From contig NZ_JANLNV010000068.1 of the NCBI RefSeq assembly GCF_025465935.1, forward strand, positions 1 to 64,000: DNA of 64,000 bases. The letters run 5' to 3'. Below the pieces are notes generated by a model, which was not told where the DNA came from, did not search any database, and was given only the letters and a program-made list of their open reading frames with translations. Both the position numbers and the translations under genes were made by a program. The stretch comes from Pseudomonas sp. 7P_10.2_Bac1 (GTDB taxonomy: Bacteria; Pseudomonadota; Gammaproteobacteria; Pseudomonadales; Pseudomonadaceae). Positions 54,924-63,560 of the stretch are shown here, piece after piece; position 1 is the first letter of the stretch, and the number at the start of each line of letters is the position of its first letter.

Positions 54924-54986
54924 GGTTATCTCTAATATCTCTGCGTTGAGAGCTTTTCAGGCATGGCTGATAACCGACGCAGAGAT
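54924..54986. other. Interleaved inverted repeats with pseudoknot topology
   Basis: GGTTATC (54924-54930) pairs with GATAACC (54969-54975), and ATCTCTGCGT (54937-54946) pairs with ACGCAGAGAT (54977-54986). The arms are ordered A-B-A'-B', i.e. an H-type pseudoknot if transcribed. It lies between cls and the secreted protein gene, downstream of cls. Confidence 0.55.
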
Positions 54987-54999
54987 GTCCTACACGTGC

Positions 55000-56439
55000 T
55001 TATAAAACGGGTGAAACAAGACGCGCCACCCGCATGCCCAGTTGCTGTAAGCGGTGTGTCGATTTGATGTCTTCACTGGTGATTTCACGACCCAGCGCAA
55101 AGTCATCCAGCAGCATGTGTTCCACCTCGGTCGCGAAGGCTTCATCGACCGTCAACAGCATCACTTCGAAGTTGAGACGGAACGAACGGTTGTCCATGTT
55201 GGCGCTGCCAATGGCGCTGATTTCGTTGTCGACCAGCACCGCTTTCTGGTGAATAAAACCGGGCTGGTAACGGAAGATCCGCACGCCTGCGCGGACCGCT
55301 TCAAAGGCGTACAGGCTGGAGGCGGCGAAGACAATTTTATGATCGGGGCGAGATGGGATCAGGATGCGTACATCCACGCCGCGCAGCACTGCGAGACGCA
55401 AGGCCGAGAACACCGCTTCATCGGGCACAAAGTAAGGGCTGGTTATCCACACCCGCTCATTGGCCGCGTGGATGGCTTCGACAAAAAACAGCGAGCATGT
55501 CTCGTACGGATCAGCCGGGCCGCTGGCCATGAACTGGCAGAGCACGCCACTTTCGGGATAGCTTTTGGGCAGGATCAACGGCGGCAATTGTCGCGATGCC
55601 CAGAACCAGTCTTCCGCGAACGACTCCTGCAAACACGCGACCACGGGGCCAGTGACTTCGACGTGTGTATCACGCCATGGAGAGAGCGGCGGCTTGGCGC
55701 CCAAGTATTCATCGCCCACGTTGTGTCCGCCGACAAAGCCCAGTACTCCATCCACGACCACGACTTTGCGGTGATTGCGGAAGTTGATCTGGAAGCGGCT
55801 GATCCAGCTTCCTCGGGTGGCAAACGCGTAGGTTTGCACGCCGCCAGCGCGCAGTGTTTCACCGTAGCTATGAGGCAGGGCGTGGCTGCCAATGCTGTCG
55901 TACAGCACATAGACCGCCACCCCTTGAGCTGCTTTTTCCAGGAGTAATGCGTGCAGCTTCTTGCCCAAGTCGTCGTCGTGGATGATGAAAAACTGAACCA
56001 GCACCACCTTTTCGGCCGCGCGAATGGCTTTGAAGATCGCGTCAAAAGTGGCCGTGCCATTGATTAGCAAGCGCACGCTGTTATTCGCCAGGCACGGCAT
56101 CCGACCCAGCCGAGGCATGGCGCGCAACGAGCCATAGGCTTTGGAGTTGCGAGCGGCGAGGGCTTCTTCCACCCAGGGGCGCCAGTTGAGATCGGTGATG
56201 GCTTCACGCATTTCCTGATTGGCCTCGCGGCGTGCCTTGATGTAATCGTCAAAGGTACTGCGGCCAAAAATCAAATACGGGATAAGGGTCACATAGGGAA
56301 TAAAGAACAGTGACATGGCCCAGGCAATGGCACCTTGAGCTGTTCTGACGGTTAACACTGCATGCACTGCAGCAATCAAGCCTAAGCTGTGGAGCAATAG
56401 AATCAGGTAACCAATGACGTGCGGGCCTAAAAAATCCAT
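55000..56439 (-). CDS. cls: Cardiolipin synthase
   Basis: Inner-membrane phospholipase-D-family enzyme, 479 aa, that joins two phosphatidylglycerols to cardiolipin. It has two N-terminal helices (about 8-28 and 37-58) and two HKD motifs: His223-Lys225-Asp230 ([19 protein letters not shown]) and His397-Lys399-Asp404 ([21 protein letters not shown]). The full-length family pattern is intact. It stands alone, with its own promoter region before 56440. Confidence 0.93.
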   Translation of the reverse strand: MDFLGPHVIGYLILLLHSLGLIAAVHAVLTVRTAQGAIAWAMSLFFIPYVTLIPYLIFGRSTFDDYIKARREANQEMREAITDLNWRPWVEEALAARNSKAYGSLRAMPRLGRMPCLANNSVRLLINGTATFDAIFKAIRAAEKVVLVQFFIIHDDDLGKKLHALLLEKAAQGVAVYVLYDSIGSHALPHSYGETLRAGGVQTYAFATRGSWISRFQINFRNHRKVVVVDGVLGFVGGHNVGDEYLGAKPPLSPWRDTHVEVTGPVVACLQESFAEDWFWASRQLPPLILPKSYPESGVLCQFMASGPADPYETCSLFFVEAIHAANERVWITSPYFVPDEAVFSALRLAVLRGVDVRILIPSRPDHKIVFAASSLYAFEAVRAGVRIFRYQPGFIHQKAVLVDNEISAIGSANMDNRSFRLNFEVMLLTVDEAFATEVEHMLLDDFALGREITSEDIKSTHRLQQLGMRVARLVSPVL

Positions 56440-56573
56440 GCGTATCCTTACTCCTCAATGTCCAACGCTGAGTACAACAGACCGTGTTCTGATGCGAATG
56501 TCCTATTTGCTTTCGAGTGCAACACCCGCTTTCATTTGACGTCTAACGCGGACAATTCCATAGGAGTGACTCA

Positions 56574-57092
56574 ATGAATGTTCGTCTGCTAGGGGTATTT
56601 CTAGCGTGTAGTGTGTCGATTCCTGTGGCCCAGGCCCAAATGCTGCAACCGGGGTTGTGGGAAGTGACGTCCAGCAATATGCAGGTAGAAGGCCAGCAGC
56701 TGCCAGACCTGCAGCTAATGTTAGGACAGTTTCAGAACATGATGACTCCAGAGATGAAAGCCCAACTGGAAAGCCAAGGCATCACCTTGGGTGGCAAGGG
56801 CATTCGTGTGTGTCTGACACCCGAACAGGTGCAGTCGGATGATATTCCACTGGCCGATCCCAAATCGGGCTGCAGTCAGCAGATTACTGAGCGTAGTGGA
56901 AATCAGTGGAAGTTTCGCTTTAGTTGCCCCAATGCACAGGGAGCTGGAGTGGCCACCTTTGCCAGTGATCGTGAGTTCACCACCTCGGTGCTGGGTTCAT
57001 TCAATGCGACAGGTGTTGCGCAAAAAGGCAGCATGGATACGCGGGCTGTCTGGTTGGGGCAAAACTGTGGAGCCGTTAAACCCCGCACCTGA
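56574..57092 (+). CDS. DUF3617-type periplasmic protein
   Basis: 172 aa with a signal peptide (residues 1 to about 21, ...VAQAQ). The LQPGLWEVTS opening and the paired cysteines (RVCLT and GCSQQ, CPN, NCG) are typical of the DUF3617 family. GGAGTGACTC precedes the ATG. Its function is unknown; it converges on folE2. Confidence 0.8.
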   Translation: MNVRLLGVFLACSVSIPVAQAQMLQPGLWEVTSSNMQVEGQQLPDLQLMLGQFQNMMTPEMKAQLESQGITLGGKGIRVCLTPEQVQSDDIPLADPKSGCSQQITERSGNQWKFRFSCPNAQGAGVATFASDREFTTSVLGSFNATGVAQKGSMDTRAVWLGQNCGAVKPRT

Positions 57093-57144
57093 AATGAGTT
57101 CTGCCGCGCAGGTGTTACACACGGTGCGCGGCAACCCCTTCTTT

Positions 57145-58041
57145 TTATCGCATGCCCCAATTCCAGCGACTCTCTGCCACAGCATCGTGACTGTGCAGAC
57201 TTTCAGCGTGGACTACCTTCACGTTAAAACCCTTCACCCCTGGCACCGTCTTCAAGGTCACATTCAACCGGCGTGCCGCGTCTTCACAAAACATCAGGTT
57301 CTGCCCATTGGCCAATGCGAAAGCTTGCTCGTCGGCACGTTTTACCGCGGTTTGTACGGCGGTACCCAATGCCCGTTCAGCCTCATCAATGATCACTTCG
57401 ATCGGCAGCGTGTGCTGGTCATTGCTGATCAAGGCCTGCAACGTGGCTGTGCTTCGTTGGCTGTGCGGCGTTGCGACTATGCCCTGAGAGCTACCCAGCC
57501 AAGTTAAAACCTCCGCATGCTGCAACGGTTTGTTGGCGAAATCATTCACGAACTGCTGCTGGATAAGTTGACGAGCCAAGGCCGCTGAGCAGGGGCAAGT
57601 CGACGAATAGTTCACGTCTATTTTTAGTTCCACGTGGAACATTCCGTTTTTCAGAGAGGCATCGATGGTCACCGGGTAGGTCTTCCAGCCGCTCAGCGGG
57701 CTGACCAATGCGGGACGTTTCAGCAGCATCTGGGTGTGTATCCGCAGATAGGCACAGATTGATAAATCATCGTGACTGTCGAGAAATTGCTGCAAAACTT
57801 TTTTCAAAAGTAGCGGGTTCAGGTCCTGCGACTCGAGCATTTCGAGCGCTAGATAAAGTCGTGACATGTGAATGCCACGCGCCTCACCGTCGTCCAGGCT
57901 CACACCGGCGTCGGCTGTTGCGGTGTGCCGTTGACCTTGAATAACAATCGGTAGGGCAATGCCGCACATCCCGACCCAATCCAGTGGAACAATTTGTCGG
58001 GCGTTTTGTGAAGCAACGTCGGGAAGGGTTAAGGCATTCAT
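57145..58041 (-). CDS. folE2: GTP cyclohydrolase IB (FolE2)
   Basis: Metal-flexible GTP cyclohydrolase I isozyme (298 aa) that starts folate synthesis when zinc is short. The catalytic-Cys segment STCPCSAALARQL and the IDEAERALGTAVQTAVKR segment are typical. I use the ATG at 58041 (MNALTLPDVASQNARQIVPLDWVGM region) rather than the upstream ATGs, which lie in the promoter. It is divergent from a COG0523 GTPase gene, with two Zur-like boxes between. A parS-type palindrome lies inside it (57626-57641). Confidence 0.93.
   Translation of the reverse strand: MNALTLPDVASQNARQIVPLDWVGMCGIALPIVIQGQRHTATADAGVSLDDGEARGIHMSRLYLALEMLESQDLNPLLLKKVLQQFLDSHDDLSICAYLRIHTQMLLKRPALVSPLSGWKTYPVTIDASLKNGMFHVELKIDVNYSSTCPCSAALARQLIQQQFVNDFANKPLQHAEVLTWLGSSQGIVATPHSQRSTATLQALISNDQHTLPIEVIIDEAERALGTAVQTAVKRADEQAFALANGQNLMFCEDAARRLNVTLKTVPGVKGFNVKVVHAESLHSHDAVAESRWNWGMR
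57626..57641. promoter_or_regulatory. parS-type site inside folE2
   Basis: AGTTCCACGTGGAACA contains the perfect 14-bp palindrome GTTCCACGTGGAAC (57627-57640). It differs from the recF site only at the first base and is about 36 kb from oriC. Confidence 0.85.
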
Positions 58042-58072
58042 AAAGGTCTTCCATCGGGAGGGTGTGTTGAAT

Positions 58073-58117
58073 GTTACAAGATAACAATTACGATGTTTTG
58101 TATTGTTATAATGTATC
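58073..58117. promoter_or_regulatory. Two Zur-like boxes in the folE2/COG0523 divergent promoter
   Basis: GTTACAAGATAAC (58073-58085) and GTTATAATGTATC (58105-58117) each match the Zur core GTTATANTATAAC at all but two positions. They lie between the two divergent genes that are typical zinc-starvation genes. Confidence 0.75.
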
Positions 58118-58190
58118 ATTATCAGCTGACCCAAATAGGGTCAGCCGGCAAGCGGGCGCTTTGACCTGCCAACCCTGATGAGGAACTCCC

Positions 58191-59399
58191 ATGCGTAAAC
58201 GTCTACCAGTGACCGTGTTGTCTGGTTTTCTCGGTGCAGGAAAAAGCACCCTGCTGAATTACATTTTGCGTAACCGCGACGATCTGCGTGTGGCGGTGAT
58301 CGTCAATGACATGAGTGAAATCAACATTGATGGCGGCGAGGTTCAGCGCGACGTCAGCTTGAATCGTGCCGAAGAAAAACTGGTTGAAATGAGCAACGGT
58401 TGTATCTGCTGCACCTTGCGCGAAGACCTGTTGGAAGAGGTCAGCAAGCTGGCCAAGGATGGTCGCTTTGATTACTTATTGATCGAATCGACAGGTATTT
58501 CGGAGCCGTTGCCTGTGGCTGAAACTTTTACCTTTCGCGACGAATCCGGCCAAAGCCTGGCCGATATCGCACGTCTGGACACCATGGTGACAGTGGTGGA
58601 TGGTCTGAACTTTCTGCAGGACTACCAGGCCGCTGAAAGCCTGGCGTCACGCGGTGAGACCTTGGGTGAAGACGATGAGCGTTCAATTACGGACCTGCTG
58701 ATTGAGCAAATCGAGTTCGCTGACGTTATTTTGATCAGCAAAATCGACCTGATTAGCAGCGTCGAACGCCAGGAATTGATCGCCATCCTTGAGCGCTTGA
58801 ATGCGCAGGCCGAAATCATCCCGATGGTAATGGGTGAAATCCCGCTGAAAAAGATCCTCGACACCGGTCGTTTTGACTTTGAACGCGCCGCTCAGGCGCC
58901 GGGCTGGTTGCAAGAATTACGCGGCGAGCACGTACCGGAAACCCAAGAGTACGGGATTGCTTCCACGGCCTACCGCGCGCGCCGCCCGTTTCATCCCGAA
59001 CGCTTTTTCAACTTTATTGATCGCCCCTGGACCAACGGTAAATTGCTGCGTTCCAAGGGGTTTTTCTGGCTGGCCAGCAAGTACCAGGAAGCGGGCAGTT
59101 GGTCGCAGGCAGGCGGGCTGATGCGCTATGGATTTGCCGGTCGCTGGTGGCGTTTTGTCCCTCGTGATCAGTGGCCGCAAGACCCTGACACCAAAGCTGA
59201 AATCCTTAAAAAATGGCTGCCCGACACGGCAGATTGCCGTCAGGAACTGGTGTTTATCGGCCAGCACATCGACTTTGCCCAACTCTCTGCTGAGCTGGAT
59301 GCCTGCCTGCTTACCGACCAGGAAATGGCCCTGGGTGTAGAAGGGTGGCAGCAATTGAATGACCCCTTTGGCGACTGGCATGAAGAGGTGGCGGCATGA
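58191..59399 (+). CDS. COG0523-family metal-chaperone GTPase (ZigA/YeiR-like)
   Basis: GTP-binding protein of 402 aa thought to allocate zinc. The P-loop is GFLGAGKST (12-20), the metal-binding CxCC is Cys71-Ile-Cys73-Cys74 (GCICCTLRE), with the switch region [11 protein letters not shown] and the base-recognition motif SKID. The C-terminal CobW_C domain ([12 protein letters not shown]) is present. It is divergent from folE2 with Zur-like boxes between, and overlaps the next gene by 4 bp. Confidence 0.92.
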   Translation: MRKRLPVTVLSGFLGAGKSTLLNYILRNRDDLRVAVIVNDMSEINIDGGEVQRDVSLNRAEEKLVEMSNGCICCTLREDLLEEVSKLAKDGRFDYLLIESTGISEPLPVAETFTFRDESGQSLADIARLDTMVTVVDGLNFLQDYQAAESLASRGETLGEDDERSITDLLIEQIEFADVILISKIDLISSVERQELIAILERLNAQAEIIPMVMGEIPLKKILDTGRFDFERAAQAPGWLQELRGEHVPETQEYGIASTAYRARRPFHPERFFNFIDRPWTNGKLLRSKGFFWLASKYQEAGSWSQAGGLMRYGFAGRWWRFVPRDQWPQDPDTKAEILKKWLPDTADCRQELVFIGQHIDFAQLSAELDACLLTDQEMALGVEGWQQLNDPFGDWHEEVAA

Positions 59400-60046
59400 G
59401 CAACGTTGCACGCCTTACCCGGCCACCGGTTGGACATGTCAGTGGGGCAGCGCCCGACATCATGGCTCGGATACTCGACGATGAGGTCAATCTGGCTATT
59501 TGGCAGCGCCAGCTACCGTTGCACATTCGCCAATTTGCAGATGTGTTGCTCGCGCTCGGTGAGCCTCTGGCGGATGCTTTAGTGCTTGAGATGGTCGATG
59601 AAAACGCCAAGCCCAACCTCGCTGGCTTGGCTTCTCGGTTTAACGACCTGCAAGGCTACGAGGGCTTCATTGCCGATATTTCCTGGTTGGTCAGTGCCTA
59701 CGCCTGTTTATTAGGCGCAAAACGCGTAGGCCTGCGCCTCAGGGCCTTGGATAAGGCTATGTGCCCACGGTTTCACGTCGACCATGTACCTGTCAGGCTT
59801 ATTACCACGTACGCAGGGTTTGGGAGCCAGTGGTTGCAGGAAGGTGTGATGGAGCGTCGTCATCTGGGTCAGGCCGATGCCGAGCCAACCGATGTTTCGT
59901 GCATTGAACAGGTCAAAGCCGGTGAGGTGGCGTTGCTCAAGGGAGAAAAATGGCAAGGCAACGAAGGCGCTGGGTTGATTCATCGTTCTCCGGCCTTGGC
60001 TGATGGTGAACGGAGACTGATTTTGACCCTGGATTGGTTGGCCTGA
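59396..60046 (+). CDS. DUF1826-family protein, possible Fe(II)/2OG dioxygenase
   Basis: 216 aa, coupled to the COG0523 gene by a 4-bp overlap. No annotation beyond DUF1826 is certain. The C-terminal half contains His127-Val-Asp129 ([12 protein letters not shown]), His196 (GAGLIHRSP) and Arg206/Arg207, i.e. HxD-(66)-H-(9 or 10)-R, the pattern of Fe(II)/2-oxoglutarate oxygenases, and the beta-strand-like sequence between fits a jelly-roll. The function is inferred only. Confidence 0.8.
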   Translation: MSNVARLTRPPVGHVSGAAPDIMARILDDEVNLAIWQRQLPLHIRQFADVLLALGEPLADALVLEMVDENAKPNLAGLASRFNDLQGYEGFIADISWLVSAYACLLGAKRVGLRLRALDKAMCPRFHVDHVPVRLITTYAGFGSQWLQEGVMERRHLGQADAEPTDVSCIEQVKAGEVALLKGEKWQGNEGAGLIHRSPALADGERRLILTLDWLA

Positions 60047-60083
60047 GGCATATTGCAGCTTTCGGTCAAAGCAGAAGCTGGCG

Positions 60084-61073
60084 ATGATGTTGCAGAACAT
60101 TCCTACTCATGTAATTGCCGGCCCATTGGGGGCCGGCAAAACCAGCCTTATTCAACACCTGATGACGCAAAAGCCCGATCACGAGCGATGGGCTGTACTG
60201 GTGAATGAGTTTGGCCAAATCGGGCTGGATGCGGCGCTGATGAGCACTGGCAGCGACGCAATTGCTATTGCTGAAGTGGCAGGCGGGTGCGTGTGTTGTG
60301 TCAACGGTGCGCCCTTCCAGATCGGCTTGAGCCGGCTTTTACGCAAGGCCCGACCTGATCGATTGTTTATCGAACCCTCGGGGTTGGGCCATCCCGCGCA
60401 AATTTTAAAACAGCTCAGTGAAGCGCCCTGGACAGGGGTGCTGGCGTTGCAGCCCTGCGTCATGGTGCTCGATGCGCAAGCGTTGGCCCAAGGAAAAAAG
60501 CTCCCCGAAACTCAGCAGGCGGCCCTCAAAAGCGTCGGCTTATTGGTTATGAATAAATCTCATAGTGTGCAAAATGAGCAACGTGAGCAGATTGCATACG
60601 GCCTGCCAAAGTGCCCGATTGTGTGGGTCGAACATGGACGAACCCCTTTAAATACACTGCCTTCAGCCGATATGAATGATATTCATACTGTGGATAACTC
60701 ATTGATTTATAAGAAATTTATTCAAATCGGAAGTGTTTTTAACGACCCTTCTGTGCCGCTTCAGCTGGCCCAGTTACAGCCGCAAGGATGGAGTGCGGGT
60801 TGGCGCTGGCATACCTCGCGGCAATTTGATCTGAATCGCCTGCAGCAGTGGCTGAAAAGCCTTGATTGGTGTCGCGCCAAGCTGGTTGTCAGCGCTCCTG
60901 AGGGCTGGTTTTCGAGTAATTCTGTGGATAACTCGTTCGAACAGTGGAAACCCAGTGAGTGGCGCCAGGATTCTCGTATCGAATTGATCTTTGAGCATCC
61001 GCAAGACATGCATGCGCTCCGCTTAGGGCTGGAAAACTGCCTGATCAATAAGGGTTTGAGGGGGGGAGATTAG
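60084..61073 (+). CDS. Second COG0523-like GTPase, shorter
   Basis: 329 aa. It has the P-loop GPLGAGKTS (13-21), the CxCC metal site (Cys69-Val-Cys71-Cys72, GGCVCCVNG), and IEPSGLGHPAQIL, but its C-terminal half lacks the clear CobW_C motifs of the 402-aa paralogue and has lower GC codons around 60640-60740. Two ATGs stand at 60084 and 60087. It lies 38 bp after the DUF1826 gene and is probably in the same zinc-responsive operon. Confidence 0.85.
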   Translation: MMLQNIPTHVIAGPLGAGKTSLIQHLMTQKPDHERWAVLVNEFGQIGLDAALMSTGSDAIAIAEVAGGCVCCVNGAPFQIGLSRLLRKARPDRLFIEPSGLGHPAQILKQLSEAPWTGVLALQPCVMVLDAQALAQGKKLPETQQAALKSVGLLVMNKSHSVQNEQREQIAYGLPKCPIVWVEHGRTPLNTLPSADMNDIHTVDNSLIYKKFIQIGSVFNDPSVPLQLAQLQPQGWSAGWRWHTSRQFDLNRLQQWLKSLDWCRAKLVVSAPEGWFSSNSVDNSFEQWKPSEWRQDSRIELIFEHPQDMHALRLGLENCLINKGLRGGD

Positions 61074-61120
61074 GAGGGAGTCGGCTGAAACCCTTTATTT
61101 TCGGGGATATTGTGCTGGTA

Positions 61121-61156
61121 AAATTGTCCTACAATTCAAACTGTTTGTAGGAAATT
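61121..61156. other. Inverted repeat after the second COG0523 gene
   Basis: AAATTGTCCTACAA and TTGTAGGAAATTT form a stem with one bulge and a 10-nt loop. No T-run follows; it may be a hairpin or a regulator site. Confidence 0.5.
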
Positions 61157-61162
61157 TAGCCA

Positions 61163-61200
61163 ATAAAAAACCCTTGAGACGTGTCTATCTCAAGGGTTTC
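61163..61200 (-). terminator. Terminator of the DUF3301 gene
   Basis: AAACCCTTGAGA pairs with TCTCAAGGGTTT; on the minus strand it is followed by a T-run. It also flanks the end of the plus-strand COG0523 gene. Confidence 0.85.
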
Positions 61201-61229
61201 AGAGGATTTATCCACAGGCTGAAGGGGTG

Positions 61230-61637
61230 TCAGTGGCGGGTCTTGCTGTGTTCCTGCCGCCATTGGCTCAGCTCGATCACCTGAGCGCTGTGAACGATTG
61301 CCGGCTCCGGTTCTGCCTCGGACTTGACGGGGTAGGGTGGCAAGTCGATTTTGGCGCTGTGCGCGCCAAACTGGGTGATGGTCCCGGTATGGCGTTGATC
61401 GCCGGTGACCGTGAATTCGAAGTTATACACACGGGCCAAACGCTTTTGCCCATTGGCATCGGCGATAAAAGCGATTTTTTTCAACGCGACGTTATCATCC
61501 AGCAACTCGATATCGAGCTTTTGGCAGTGTTGCTTGACCCGTTCGAGTGCGCGCTCACGCAGGCCGTGGTTGTGCCACAGCCAGGCAGCGCCGGTCGCCA
61601 GCAGCATCAGCACAAACATATTTCCCAGGGTCAGCAT
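61230..61637 (-). CDS. DUF3301-type single-helix membrane protein
   Basis: 135 aa with an N-terminal membrane helix (residues about 3-20, MFVLMLLATGAAWLW) followed by a segment with RERALERVKQHCQKLDIELLDD. I believe this is the DUF3301 family; its function is unknown. It converges on the second COG0523 gene behind a terminator. Confidence 0.7.
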   Translation of the reverse strand: MLTLGNMFVLMLLATGAAWLWHNHGLRERALERVKQHCQKLDIELLDDNVALKKIAFIADANGQKRLARVYNFEFTVTGDQRHTGTITQFGAHSAKIDLPPYPVKSEAEPEPAIVHSAQVIELSQWRQEHSKTRH

Positions 61638-61750
61638 TCAGTGCGCTCCAACAGATTAGGTTCAGCTTAACTGTGTCTTCAGCCTGTCGTACAGGTCATG
61701 TTTAGTCGCATACTGCGTGGCTTGAATCCATCCGCAGTCTGGAATCCGGC

Positions 61751-62623
61751 ATGAAACGTACACCTCACTTACTCGCCATCCAATCCCACGTGGTTTTCGG
61801 CCATGCCGGCAACAGCGCAGCTGTGTTCCCCATTCAGCGTGTCGGCGTGAATGTCTGGCCTTTGAACACGGTGCAGTTCTCTAACCACACTCAGTATGGT
61901 CAGTGGGCGGGCGAAGTGTTGGCCCCAGAGCAAATTCCTGCACTGGTAGAAGGCATTGCCGCGATCGGCGAGCTGGGGAACTGTGATGCCGTACTTTCTG
62001 GCTACTTGGGCAGCGCGGCACAAGGGCGGGCGATTCTACGCGGCGTGGCCCGTATCAAGGCCACTAACCCGCATGCGCTCTACCTTTGCGACCCGGTGAT
62101 GGGGCACCCGGAGAAGGGCTGCATCGTGCCCCAGGAGGTGAGTGATTTTCTGCTCGACGAAGCGGCCGCCGTCGCTGACTTCTTGTGCCCTAATCAACTG
62201 GAGCTGGACAGCTTTTGCGGCCGCCAGCCGCAATCATTGTTTGATTGCCTGGCGATGGCCCGTAGCCTGTTGGCCCGTGGTCCTAAAGCGGTGCTGGTGA
62301 AACATTTGTCGTATCCCGGCAAGCCAGCAGAAAGCTTTGAAATGCTACTGGTGACCGCTGAGGGCAGTTGGCACTTGCGACGCCCGCTGCTGGCCTTCCC
62401 GCGTCAGCCGGTGGGTGTGGGAGATCTGACATCTGGGTTGTTCCTGGCGCGCGTGTTGCTGGGTGACAGCTTGGTGGCGGCCTTTGAGTTCACGGCCGCA
62501 GCGGTGCACGAAGTGCTGCTCGAAACCCAGGCCTGCAGCAGCTACGAGTTGCAACTGGTGCGTGCGCAAGACCGCATTGCCCACCCGCGCGTGCGGTTCG
62601 AGGCGGTGCCGATCAGTTTGTAA
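61751..62623 (+). CDS. pdxY: Pyridoxal kinase
   Basis: PfkB/ribokinase-superfamily kinase of the vitamin B6 salvage pathway, 290 aa. The N-terminal [23 protein letters not shown], mid-protein [14 protein letters not shown], and the [17 protein letters not shown] motif (catalytic Asp) are typical of PdxY. It is in the normal position next to the thioesterase gene. Confidence 0.93.
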   Translation: MKRTPHLLAIQSHVVFGHAGNSAAVFPIQRVGVNVWPLNTVQFSNHTQYGQWAGEVLAPEQIPALVEGIAAIGELGNCDAVLSGYLGSAAQGRAILRGVARIKATNPHALYLCDPVMGHPEKGCIVPQEVSDFLLDEAAAVADFLCPNQLELDSFCGRQPQSLFDCLAMARSLLARGPKAVLVKHLSYPGKPAESFEMLLVTAEGSWHLRRPLLAFPRQPVGVGDLTSGLFLARVLLGDSLVAAFEFTAAAVHEVLLETQACSSYELQLVRAQDRIAHPRVRFEAVPISL

Positions 62624-62644
62624 GCTGCCACTTGCGGCAATGCG

Positions 62645-62714
62645 TGTAGGAGCGAGCTTGTCTCGCGATCTTTTTGAACGTTTAAAAGATCGCGAGACAA
62701 GCTCGCTCCTACAG
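62645..62714. repeat. REP/REPIN element, copy 4
   Basis: TGTAGGAGCGAGCTTGTCTCGCGATC and its near-perfect inverted partner GCGAGACAAGCTCGCTCCTACAG. It sits just before the IS-end-like palindrome. Confidence 0.88.
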
Positions 62715-62716
62715 GA

Positions 62717-62768
62717 TGAACTGCCCCCAAAAAGTTGGACACCCATCCAACTTTTGGGGGGCAGTTCA
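62717..62768. mobile_element. Palindrome of two IS3-family-like ends (MITE-like)
   Basis: TGAACTGCCCCCAAAAAGTTGGA (62717-62739) and its reverse complement (62746-62768) match at 22 of 23 bases around a 6-bp core. The sequence TGAACTGCCCC...AAGTTGGAC resembles IS3-family (IS150-group) terminal repeats. No transposase is present, so this is a remnant or non-autonomous element. Confidence 0.65.
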
Positions 62769-62786
62769 GAGGTGTGGCGGTGACTT

Positions 62787-63272
62787 TTACAGTGTTTCGT
62801 CTTTCAATTCGCGGTAGCGTTTTTCCAGTTCCTGACGGATCTGGCGACGTTGCTTGCCCTGGATAAAGCGGCGCTTTTCTTCGCTGTTCAATGGCTGCAA
62901 AGGTGGCACAGCAGCCGGTTTACGGTCGTCGTCCACGGCCACCATGGTGAAGAAACAGCTGTTGGTGTGGCGCACTGAGCGTTCACGAATGTTTTCGGTG
63001 ACCACTTTGATCCCGACTTCCATTGAGGTATTGCCGGTGTAGTTTACCGACGCCAGGAAGGTCACCAACTCGCCGACATGAATCGGCTCGCGAAAAATAA
63101 CCTGGTCGACCGACAGGGTGACCACATAACGCCCCGCATAGCGGCTGGCGCAAGCATAAGCGACCTCGTCGAGGTACTTGAGCAAGGTTCCGCCGTGAAC
63201 ATTGCCAGAAAAGTTGGCCATGTCAGGGGTCATCAAGACCGTCATCGACAATTGAGAGTTTCCGGGTTCCAT
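62787..63272 (-). CDS. Acyl-CoA thioesterase (YciA-like hotdog)
   Basis: Hotdog-fold thioesterase, 161 aa. The signature NFSGNVHGGTLLKYLDEVAY contains the catalytic Asp/His region, followed by YVVTLSVDQVIFREPIHVGELV. The start at 63272 (MEPGNSQLSMTVLMTP) matches relatives. A longer reading to 63413 has extra residues without family support. Confidence 0.88.
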   Translation of the reverse strand: MEPGNSQLSMTVLMTPDMANFSGNVHGGTLLKYLDEVAYACASRYAGRYVVTLSVDQVIFREPIHVGELVTFLASVNYTGNTSMEVGIKVVTENIRERSVRHTNSCFFTMVAVDDDRKPAAVPPLQPLNSEEKRRFIQGKQRRQIRQELEKRYRELKDETL

Positions 63273-63560
63273 AGCAGCAGGCTCGCGGTAGTGTTGCAGC
63301 GGTGAAATGGGCATCTCTGCGGATACTTTGTGATTTTTTGAAACAGTTAATAACGGGACGCTGCCGCTTTGGCTGTCGTCACGCTCTGATGTATCTGTTT
63401 CCATATATTGCACCGCCTTTCAGCCAGAAGTCGCGGTGTAAACGTGCAAAAGTCCTTCGTTCGGACATTTCCTAAATCTAAAGCAACTGACAGGCACCGC
63501 TGACTCAGCCGGAGCTGTCGCTGTGTTGCTGGGCAAAAAATATAAAAGGAGCGTCACGCC

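Noticed and set aside
59766..59779. Possible third parS (GTTTCACGTCGACC)
   Set aside because: Only the left half resembles a ParB site; the right half does not complete the palindrome.
61787..61798. CCCACGTGG in pdxY as a parS site
   Set aside because: It contains only the CACGTGG core without the flanking GTTC/GAAC arms.
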